From assembly GCA_947624525.1 (NCBI GenBank), contig CANQKT010000008.1:1-42077 (forward strand): 42,077 nucleotides of DNA. Direction: 5' to 3'. A program made the translations under genes and the position numbers. Shown here piece by piece: positions 25,728-33,771 of this stretch. Origin of the DNA: an uncultured Clostridia bacterium. GTDB lineage: Bacteria > Bacillota > Clostridia > TANB77 > CAG-508. The notes below the pieces were generated by a model, which searched no databases, was not told the DNA's origin, and saw nothing but the letters and a program-made list of their open reading frames with translations. Numbering within the stretch: position 1 is the stretch's first letter; each line of letters starts with the position of its first letter.

Positions 25728-25755
25728 ATATTATTTTTTGGAAATAATATTTTTT
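25728..25755 (+). terminator. Terminator or attenuator just ahead of addA
   Basis: ATATTATTT (25728-25736) pairs with AAATAATAT (25742-25750), with a 5-nt loop and a T run to 25755. It ends about 20 nt before the addA start codon, so it can end the spoIIQ transcript or attenuate addA. Confidence 0.65.
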
Positions 25756-25775
25756 GATAAATTAGGAGGAGCAAA

Positions 25776-28700
25776 GTGGCAGAAGTTAAATGGACAAAGG
25801 AGCAGTCTTTGGCAATAAATGAGAAGGGGAATAACATTTTAGTTGCGGCAGCGGCACGGTAGTGGGAAGACTGCTGTATTAGTTGAGAGAATTATAAATA
25901 AGGTTATAAATGACAAAGTTGATATTGATAAAATTTTGATAGTTACTTTTACAAGTGCTGCAGCAAGTGAGATGAGGGAGAGAATATTGGAGGCAATTTA
26001 TAAGAAAATTGAGGAAGATCCATCTAATGCGCATTTGCAAAAACAGATTATTTTGTTGAATAAGGCGAATATTAGTACAATTCACTCATTTTGCTTAGAT
26101 ATTATAAGAAATAACTTTTATGAAATTGATACTTCGGCAAATTTTAGAGTAGCTGATTCTGCTGAAGTCGAGTTGCTGAAACAGGAAATAATAGATGATT
26201 TGTTTGAAGAAAAGTATTTGTGTGAGGATAAATCTTTTGAAAAATTATTAAATACATATACAAATTATAGAGGGGACGAAAATTTAAGACAATTAATTTT
26301 GAACATATATAGATTTATTCAAAGTAGTCCTTTTCCTGAAAGATGGTTGAAAGAACAGGTTGAGAAATTTAATTTAAGTAATAAATTAGAGCAGGATTTT
26401 TCAGAGACTGTATGGGGTCAGATTTTATTAGAAAATTTTAGGGAAGAATTAACAGCTTCAATTTTAAAATTAAAACAGGTAGAAAAAAGTTTATCAGGTT
26501 ATGAGGAATTAGCAAAATATCAATTAGTAATTGGTAGTGATATTGAAACTTTGGAAAATATTAAAAATAGTACAGATTTGTGGGAGAGTGCTTATAATAG
26601 TGCAACTGTTTTGTCATGGGCTAAATGGCCATCAGATAGAAAGATTAGTTTAGAAGTTAAGGATGTAGCTAAAGAGATTAGAGATAGTGTTAAGAAAAAG
26701 GTGTCATCAACTATCGAAAAGTATTTGATTTATAATTCTAAACAAGCGAATTCTGATATATACGAGATGTATGATATTTTAGTTTCTATTAAAAATTTAG
26801 TTGTAGAGTTTACAACTAAATTTGCTGCTAAAAAGAAAGAAAAAAATATTGTAGATTTTAATGACATAGAACATTTTGCTTTGAACATTCTATTAAAAAT
26901 AGATGAAGATGGAAAAATGTATGAGACTGATGTTGCTAAGAAATATAAAGAGAAGTTTGAAGAAATTGCGATTGATGAGTATCAAGATAGTAACTTGGTT
27001 CAAGAGTATATTTTAAAAAGTGTTTCAAGAGGAAACAATATTTTTATGGTTGGTGATGTTAAACAAAGTATATATAAGTTTAGACAGGCAAGACCAGAGT
27101 TATTTCTTGAAAAATATGCAACATATAAATTAAAAGGGGAAAAAATAACAAAAGGAATGAAGATTCAATTGTTCAAAAACTTCAGAAGTAGGGAAAATGT
27201 TTTAGATTTGACTAATTTAATTTTTGAAAATATTATGAGTTCAAATTTGGGTGATATTTGCTATGATGAAAAGGAATTCTTGAATTATGGTGCTAATTTT
27301 CCAGCTCCAGAGCATACTGAAAAATTAAAGATAAAAGGTTCTTTAAATACAATAGAATCTAATGTGAATTATAATAATATAGAGGAAGATACAAAAAATT
27401 TTGCAGGAATTGCTGAGTTGGATATAATTGATTTAAAATTGCCAGATGAGGACATTTATAAGAGTCCTAATAGTAATAATGAAGCAAATATTAATATGTC
27501 TAATATAGAGGCGAAGGAAGAAAAAGATGATGATACTGATGAATTATCAGAAAGTCAAGAAAGAGTGGAGGATGTTGTATTAGAGGCTAAATATGTAGCT
27601 AAAAGGATAAAAGAAATTATTGATAGTAATTATATGGTATATGATAGAAAAAGTGGTTATAGAAAGGTGACTTACAAGGATATAGTTGTATTATTACGTT
27701 CAACAAAGGTATCTGCACCTATTTTTGAAAAAGAAATATCAAATCTAAATATGCCAGTTTTTAGTGATGTATCATCTGAATATTTGGAATCAATGGAAAT
27801 TCAGACTATAATGTGTTTATTAAAGGTTATTGATAATCCTATGCAAGATATTCCGCTAGTTACAGTATTAAGGTCTAGTATAGGAGGATTTTCGGATAAT
27901 GAATTAGTTGAAATTAGAGGAAATGATAAGAATATTTCCTTTTATGAATCTTTAAAAAACAAGCTTGAATTTCTAGAGAATGAAAATAGTCAGGTTTTAA
28001 AGTCTGATATAGTAAAAACTATAAAAAATAAAATAGAAATATTCTTGAACAATTTAAAAAAATGGCAGGATGAAGAAAAATATATGTCATTAGATGAGTT
28101 GATTTGGCAAATCTATAGTGATACAAATTTTTACAACTATGTTACTCTTTTACCTAATGGAGGCTTAAGACAAGCTAATTTAAAAATGCTTTTTGAAAGA
28201 GCAAAACAATATGAAACTGCTAGCTTTAAAGGCTTATTTAATTTTATAAATTTTATAGATAAATTGCATTCAAATAGTGGAGATTTATCATCAGCCAAGT
28301 TGATAGGAGAGAATGAAAATGTTATTAGAATTATGAGTATACATAAAAGTAAAGGGTTGGAGTTTCCAGTTGTCTTTCTATCATGTATGGGAAAACAATT
28401 TAATTTACAAGATTTAAATGACAATATAATATTACATCAGGATTTAGGTTTTGGTCCCAAATATATTAATAGTGAGAAAAAAATTGAGTATACGACGCTA
28501 GCAAAAGAGGCAATAAGATTACAATCAAAGGTTGAAACTTTATCAGAAGAGATGAGAGTTTTGTATGTTGCTTTAACAAGAGCAAAAGAAAAACTTATAA
28601 TTACTGGAGTTTCAAAAGATTTGGAAAAAGCTTTTAAAGAAAAAGAAAGTTTAATTCAAATGTATAAGGATAATCATAAAGGAATAAATCATGTTTTGCT

Positions 28701-29706
28701 AAAAAAATATAAATCATATCTTGATTGGATTGAATTAGTATATTTTAATAATCTTGAAATTATAGACAAATTTATGAAGGTAACTATAGTAAAGAAATCG
28801 AAATTATTAAAAATTTTAAAGGAAAATGAATTGATAGATGGTGAAGAGAATATCATAAAGAAACTAAATGACAGGGCAAGAAAATTGGAAGAATCTAAAA
28901 CAAATGAACTTGCTAAAGTTTTGAAATGGAAGTATCTTTATGTTGACTCATCAGTCATTCCAACAAAAACATCTGTTACAAAATTAAAAGATGTAGATAA
29001 TGAACAGATTATTTCAATAGAAGAGATTGAGGAAAATAAAAAGATTAATGCAGGTAGAAATAACGATATTGATCAAATTCAACTAGATGAACAAATATCA
29101 AAAGATAAACTAGATATAGCACAACAAGAACAGAATATTTCAGAATCAAAATTTGCGATAGCAAGACCTCAATTTTTAAATGAAGATGTAAAAATAACTA
29201 ATGCACAGAAAGGTACATTAATGCACTTATGTTTCCAAAAACTAGATGAAAGAAAAGAATATACTAAGGAAATGCTACAGCAACTGGTAGATGATTTAGT
29301 ACATAGGAAGATAATTACTACATTAGAAGGAAAATCAATAAACATGTATAAGTTGTATGCATATACAAAATCAGAATTGTTTAGACAGCTAAAGAATGCT
29401 AAAAAAGTATATAAGGAACAACCTTTTTATATAAGTTTAACAGCAAATGAGATTTATGGGAATGGATTAGAAGATAATATATTAGTACAGGGTATTATAG
29501 ATTTATATTTTATAAATCAAGAGGGAGAGGTTGTGCTAGTAGATTATAAAACTGATTTTGTTGAAAAAGGAAATGAATTGGCTTTGGTTGGAAAATACAA
29601 AAAACAATTAGAAATATACAAAAAGGCAATAGAGCAGGCTTTGAAAAGAAGTGTAGATAAGTCTTATATTTATTCTGTTTATTTAGATAAGTTGATTGAG
29701 ATTTGA
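25776..29706 (+). CDS. addA: ATP-dependent helicase/nuclease subunit A (AddA), with a +1 frameshift at CGG inside the Walker A motif
   Basis: Half of the AddAB enzyme that resects double-strand breaks and loads RecA. Translation begins at GTG 25776 behind AGGAGG. After 27 codons it meets CGG (25857-25859) and then TAG. Skipping the C at 25857 restores VAAAAGSGKTAVLVERI, the AddA Walker A motif (Lys31, Thr32), and the frame then stays open to 29706, for 1309 aa. Later helicase motifs are intact (IAIDEYQDSN, GDVKQSIYKFR, IMSIHKSKGLEFPVVFL, LYVALTRAKEKL). So is the C-terminal RecB-type nuclease (QGIIDLYF, VVLVDYKTD). A decayed gene would not be expected to keep 3.8 kb free of stops. The partner addB is not in the window. 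Confidence 0.9.
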
Positions 29707-29708
29707 AG

Positions 29709-29738
29709 AAAACTCCTGCATAACATGCAGGAGTTTTT
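29709..29738. terminator. Bidirectional terminator between addA and spoVAC
   Basis: AAAACTCCTGCAT (29709-29721) and ATGCAGGAGTTTT (29725-29737) form a 13-bp perfect stem with a 3-nt loop. It has T runs on either strand and serves both convergent genes; it abuts the spoVAC stop codon. Confidence 0.92.
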
Positions 29739-30181
29739 CATGTAAATAGTGTTGCAATAAGACCAATTAATACAGAAGAACAAATACCAAACACTAGTAC
29801 AGGTCCTGCAACAGTAAACATCTTTCCACCAACTCCCATAACATAGCCTTCAGATTTATACTCAATTGCTGGAGAAACAATAGAGTTTGCAAATCCTGTA
29901 ATTGGAATTAAAGAACCTGCTCCTGCAAATTTACCAATTTTATTAAATAAATTTAAGCCTGTTAATAAAGCTGCAACTCCTATTAATACAATAGAAACAA
30001 CAGTTGAGGCAGATGTTTGATCCAAACCTTTATACATACAGAAATCCATTATTATTTGACCAATAGTACAAATCAGTCCACCAACCCAAAATGCATTTAA
30101 ACAGTTTTTTAAAATAGGAGAATTAGGTGATTTTTTATCTACATAATCACTATATTCTTGTTTTGTTTCAATAGGTTTCAT
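29738..30181 (-). CDS. spoVAC: Stage V sporulation protein AC
   Basis: A 147-aa membrane protein with about four helices. Signatures: SPNSPILKNCLNAFWVGGLICTIGQ, FAGAGSLIPITGFANSIVSPAIEYKSEG and GVGGKMFTVAGPVLVFGI. In known spore formers SpoVAC is the mechanosensitive channel of the SpoVA complex in the spore inner membrane, which moves Ca-dipicolinic acid. ATG at 30181 is preferred over the upstream TTG at 30205 because AAAGGA lies 11 nt before it and the N-terminus then matches the family. Normally it is in a spoVAC-D-E cluster; here it stands alone behind a dodecin gene. Confidence 0.93.
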   Translation of the reverse strand: MKPIETKQEYSDYVDKKSPNSPILKNCLNAFWVGGLICTIGQIIMDFCMYKGLDQTSASTVVSIVLIGVAALLTGLNLFNKIGKFAGAGSLIPITGFANSIVSPAIEYKSEGYVMGVGGKMFTVAGPVLVFGICSSVLIGLIATLFT

Positions 30182-30228
30182 AGTAAATCCAATCCTTTCA
30201 TACAAATTATATAAGTTTTTAAAGTTAT

Positions 30229-30444
30229 TTAAGAATTTCGTTGTGTATCAATTACAAAAGAAAGATCTAAATCAGCATAATATTCTGTAATCTTATTACC
30301 ACTAATTTTAGCACGTTGAGCTATAACTTTAACACTAGATAAGTAATCTATGCTTTTTGAAGCTTCAGTAATTGCAGTGGTAATAGCATCTTTCCAAGAT
30401 ACCTCAGAACTACCAGTGATTATTAAATGTTTTTCAATATCCAT
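30229..30444 (-). CDS. Dodecin family protein
   Basis: A 71-aa small beta-alpha-beta-beta protein: KHLIITGSSEVSWKDAITTAITEASKSI followed by VKVIAQRAKISGNKITEYYADLDLSFVID. This is the dodecin pattern, with a GTSE-SW-DA helix and a VKV..Q.A.V..GKI.EY strand set. Dodecins form hollow dodecamers that store flavin or related ligands. The usual ligand-stacking Trp is present in VSWKDA. It is the first gene of a two-gene minus-strand unit with spoVAC, with GAGAGGATG before the ATG; a forespore role is possible but inferred. Confidence 0.88.
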   Translation of the reverse strand: MDIEKHLIITGSSEVSWKDAITTAITEASKSIDYLSSVKVIAQRAKISGNKITEYYADLDLSFVIDTQRNS

Positions 30445-30571
30445 AATATCATCCTCTCTTTTAACCGAATTTAATATTATTGTAACTTTTTTTACAAAAA
30501 TTATACAAAAAAAATTCCATTTATGTTATTATAAAATATAGTTAGAAAAAAATAGGGAAAGAAGGAAACTT

Positions 30572-31753
30572 ATGAAAGAAAAAGTAGTATTTATAGTAGT
30601 ATTAGTATTATCAATTGTTTATATTCTTATTGGAAATAGAATAGCAACGAAAAATAATAAAATATTAGATGATGTTACAAAACTAGATTATACAAAAGGT
30701 GAAATAACAAGAATTTTAGAAAGAAAAGAGACTCCAGTTCAAGTAGGAGAATTGGAAGAGCAATATAATACAGATATAACATTTGAAGCACAAATAACAT
30801 CAGGAGATAAAAAAGGTGATCTAATATTTGGTACACAAAATATTTCAACATACATATCAGGAACTATTAAAGAAGTAGAAACTGGGGATAAAATTTTATT
30901 GTATAATGACACTTCAAATGAAGGTGAATCTAAATGGTATTTTATGGAATATTCTAGAACATCAGCATTAGTGTGGTTGGGAATAATTTTCTTAGCTCTA
31001 ATATTATTCTTTGGTAGAAAAAAAGGTGTAAAAACACTTATAGCTTTAGCTTTTACAGTATTAGCAATATTTGTAGTATTTGTTCCAGCAATATTGGGAG
31101 GAAAAAATATATATGCATGGACAATTGTGACTTGTGCATTTATAACACTTAGTACAATCATACTGGTATATGGATGTAGTAAAAAAACTATTGCTACTTC
31201 ATTTGGTTGTATAGGTGGAGTTTTAGTAGCGGGAATATTAACATTAATTATGAATAGTGTCCTAAATTTAACAGGTTTTGTAGATGAAAATGCAATATAT
31301 CTAGAACAATTAAATTCAGCTATAGATTTAAAAGCAATTATATTCGCAGGAATCTTAATAGGTGCATTAGGAGCTATAATGGATGTTTCAATAGATATAG
31401 CATCATCATTAAATGAAGTATCAAGTAATGCAGAAAAGCTAGAGTTCAAAGATATAATGAAATCTGGATTGAATATAGGAAAAGATATAATGGGAACAAT
31501 GACAAATACACTTATATTAGCATATATAGGAAGTTCATTATCAACAGTTTTACTATTAACTGCAAGTAGTCATTCAATATCATATTTATTTAATTTGGAA
31601 ATGATTGCTGTAGAAATATTGCAGGCTATAGTAGGAAGCATAGGAATTTTAACTACTATACCATTAACCTCGTTAATTGCTGCAAGTTTATATAAATATG
31701 TAGATAAGAGTAAATATGTATATAAATATAAAAGTGGAAAAGAAAATTTATAA
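30572..31753 (+). CDS. YibE/F-like integral membrane protein
   Basis: 393 aa. An N-terminal anchor helix (about 5-22), an extracytoplasmic beta-rich domain (about 35-125, ending GESKWYFMEYSRTSALVWLG), then about seven transmembrane helices with the YibE/F motifs FVPAILGGKN, AGILIGALGAIMDVSIDIASSLNEV and MGTMTNTLILAYIGSSL. Function in the cell is unknown; a transport role is often proposed for the family. Followed 46 nt later by ruvA, possibly cotranscribed. Confidence 0.88.
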   Translation: MKEKVVFIVVLVLSIVYILIGNRIATKNNKILDDVTKLDYTKGEITRILERKETPVQVGELEEQYNTDITFEAQITSGDKKGDLIFGTQNISTYISGTIKEVETGDKILLYNDTSNEGESKWYFMEYSRTSALVWLGIIFLALILFFGRKKGVKTLIALAFTVLAIFVVFVPAILGGKNIYAWTIVTCAFITLSTIILVYGCSKKTIATSFGCIGGVLVAGILTLIMNSVLNLTGFVDENAIYLEQLNSAIDLKAIIFAGILIGALGAIMDVSIDIASSLNEVSSNAEKLEFKDIMKSGLNIGKDIMGTMTNTLILAYIGSSLSTVLLLTASSHSISYLFNLEMIAVEILQAIVGSIGILTTIPLTSLIAASLYKYVDKSKYVYKYKSGKENL

Positions 31754-31799
31754 ATTTAATAAGCCAATTGTATAAATAAACTGATTGTAGGAGGACAGA

Positions 31800-32405
31800 A
31801 TGTACGCATATATAAAAGGAACATTAGAAATAAAAACAGCAGAATATATTGTTATAGAAACAGGTGGAATAGGATATAAAATATTTATGTCTGAATCTGG
31901 TATAGATAAATTGGGTGAGATAGGAGAGAAAGTTAAAGTCTATACATATTTAAGAGTTAGAGAAGATGATATGAGTTTATTTGGATTTAATTCTAATGAA
32001 GAATTACGCATGTTTGAATTATTATTGTCAGTAAGTGGAGTGGGTGCGAAATCAGCAATAGTTATATTATCTAATATAACACCATCAAGTTTTGCATTGG
32101 CGGTAATTACAGATGATGTTAGTAAATTAAAAAAAATTCCAGGAATAGGTCCTAAAACAGCTCAAAGAATTATATTAGAGTTAAAAGATAAGTTAAAAGC
32201 TGTAGAAGACACTAACAAAGATGAATTAGAGGAAATGTTATTACAGAAAGAGTCTGATGGAGAAAATATCTCAGAAGCTATTTCTGCATTGCAAGTATTA
32301 GGTTATACTAGAAAAGAAATAGATAAAGCATTAGAAAAATTTGATAAGGCAGATTTAAGTGTTGAGGATATTATTAAAAAAGGATTATTGTATTTGGCAA
32401 AGTAA
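31800..32405 (+). CDS. ruvA: Holliday junction branch migration protein RuvA
   Basis: A 201-aa DNA-binding subunit that holds Holliday junctions for the RuvB motor. The N-terminal OB domain (MYAYIKGTLE...YLRVREDDMSLFGF), the two helix-hairpin-helix motifs (LLSVSGVGAKSA and LKKIPGIGPKTAQRIILEL) and the mobile C-terminal domain (ALQVLGYTRKEIDKAL) are complete. GGAGGA precedes the ATG. ruvB normally follows; here the next gene, 12 nt downstream, is rarA, so ruvB must lie elsewhere. Confidence 0.97.
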   Translation: MYAYIKGTLEIKTAEYIVIETGGIGYKIFMSESGIDKLGEIGEKVKVYTYLRVREDDMSLFGFNSNEELRMFELLLSVSGVGAKSAIVILSNITPSSFALAVITDDVSKLKKIPGIGPKTAQRIILELKDKLKAVEDTNKDELEEMLLQKESDGENISEAISALQVLGYTRKEIDKALEKFDKADLSVEDIIKKGLLYLAK

Positions 32406-32417
32406 GGAGTTTGTAAA

Positions 32418-33659
32418 ATGATAAATAGCAATGAACCATTAGCATTTAGAATGAAACCTGAATGTTTAGAAGACTATGTAGGACAAGAACATATTCTAGG
32501 AAAAGATAAAATATTATATAGGACTATAAAAGCAGATAGGTTATCAAGTATTATTTTATGGGGCCCTCCCGGATGTGGAAAAACATCTTTAGCAAAGGTT
32601 ATTAGTAATACAACAAAATATAAATTTAAAAAAATAAATGCAGTTACTGCTGGTGTTTCAGATATAAAATCAGCAATTGAAGAAGCCCAAAATATAATGT
32701 TAAATCCTAGTGGAAAGTGTATTTTATTTATAGATGAGATACATAGGTTTAACAAGCTTCAACAAGATGCTTTATTACCATATGTTGAAAATGGTACTGT
32801 AATTTTAATTGGAGCAACAACAGAAAATCCATATTTTGAAGTTAACAAGGCTCTTATATCTAGATCAATGGTATTTAAATTGAATCCGTTAACAAAAAAT
32901 GATATATACAAAGTTTTAAAAAAATCAATAACAGATAAAAGAGGTTTAGGGGATTATAGTATAAAAATTGAAGATGAAACCTTAATGAAAATTGCGGAAG
33001 TATCAAATGGTGATGTAAGAACTGCCTTAAATGGCTTAGAAGTAGCCGTACTTACAACAGAAATGGATTCGGATGGCTTTATTAATATAACAAATGAAAT
33101 AGCTGCTGATAGTGTTCAAAATAGAAAAGCAATTTTCGATAAAAATGGTGATAGTCATTACGATAATATAAGTGCTTTTATAAAATCCATGCGTGGAAGT
33201 GATGCAGATGCAACTTTATTTTATTTGGCAAGGGCTATAAATGGTGGAGAAGACCCAATGTTTTTGGCTAGAAGAATTGTTATTTCAGCTGCAGAAGATG
33301 TGGGGATGGCAAATCCAAATGCATTAGTAGTTGCAAATTCAGCAATGCAAGCTGTTCACATGGTTGGAATGCCTGAGGCAAGGATAATTTTAGCAGAAGC
33401 GGCTGTATATAATGCCAAATCACCGAAATCAAATGCTTCTTATTTGGGAATTAATAAGGCTCTAGAAGATGTTGCAAATAAGGATACTGGAGAGATTCCA
33501 ATGCATATAAGAAATGCTCCTGCTGAAGGTATGGAGAAAGAAGGATATGGGGTTGGTTATAAGTATCCTCATGATTATCCGGGACATTATGTGGAGCAAC
33601 AGTATTTGCCAGATAAGATGCTTGGAACAAAGTATTATGTTGAGGATGAGAATACTTAG
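32418..33659 (+). CDS. rarA: Replication-associated recombination ATPase RarA (MgsA)
   Basis: A 413-aa AAA+ clamp-loader-like ATPase that acts at stalled forks. Walker A is GPPGCGKT at 49-56, Walker B is ILFIDEIHRF (about 98-107), sensor 1 is IGATTENPYFEVN, and the C-terminal tetramerisation domain has SAAEDVGMANPNALVVA and YLPDKMLG. Some properties resemble RuvB (junction-type ATPase next to ruvA), but the DEIHRFNK and C-terminal domain identify RarA. Operon with ruvA; recombination genes addA, ruvA and rarA are all within 8 kb. Confidence 0.95.
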   Translation: MINSNEPLAFRMKPECLEDYVGQEHILGKDKILYRTIKADRLSSIILWGPPGCGKTSLAKVISNTTKYKFKKINAVTAGVSDIKSAIEEAQNIMLNPSGKCILFIDEIHRFNKLQQDALLPYVENGTVILIGATTENPYFEVNKALISRSMVFKLNPLTKNDIYKVLKKSITDKRGLGDYSIKIEDETLMKIAEVSNGDVRTALNGLEVAVLTTEMDSDGFINITNEIAADSVQNRKAIFDKNGDSHYDNISAFIKSMRGSDADATLFYLARAINGGEDPMFLARRIVISAAEDVGMANPNALVVANSAMQAVHMVGMPEARIILAEAAVYNAKSPKSNASYLGINKALEDVANKDTGEIPMHIRNAPAEGMEKEGYGVGYKYPHDYPGHYVEQQYLPDKMLGTKYYVEDENT

Positions 33660-33704
33660 GCTACAACAACAGTAAACATAAAAACTTTAAAAAATCATAA
33701 ACTA

Positions 33705-33733
33705 TTGAAATATTTCTAAAAATTTGTTATAAT
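33705..33733 (+). promoter_or_regulatory. Promoter of the KAP-type NTPase gene
   Basis: TTGAAA (33705-33710) and TATAAT (33728-33733) with an exact 17-bp spacer. GAAGGGATG follows before the ATG at 33772. Confidence 0.75.
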
Positions 33734-33771
33734 TGTAAAGTATATAGAATATTCGAAGGGATGTTGAATAA

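Noticed and set aside
30445..30545. A sigma-G or sigma-F promoter for the dodecin-spoVAC unit
   Set aside because: TGTATA and CAATAATA are visible on the minus strand but the spacing is about 19 bp, and no GG-type -10 is present, so I did not call it.
30739..31449. A 236-codon frame antisense to the YibE/F-like gene
   Set aside because: It mirrors the membrane protein coding frame, shows no family motifs and has no ribosome binding site.
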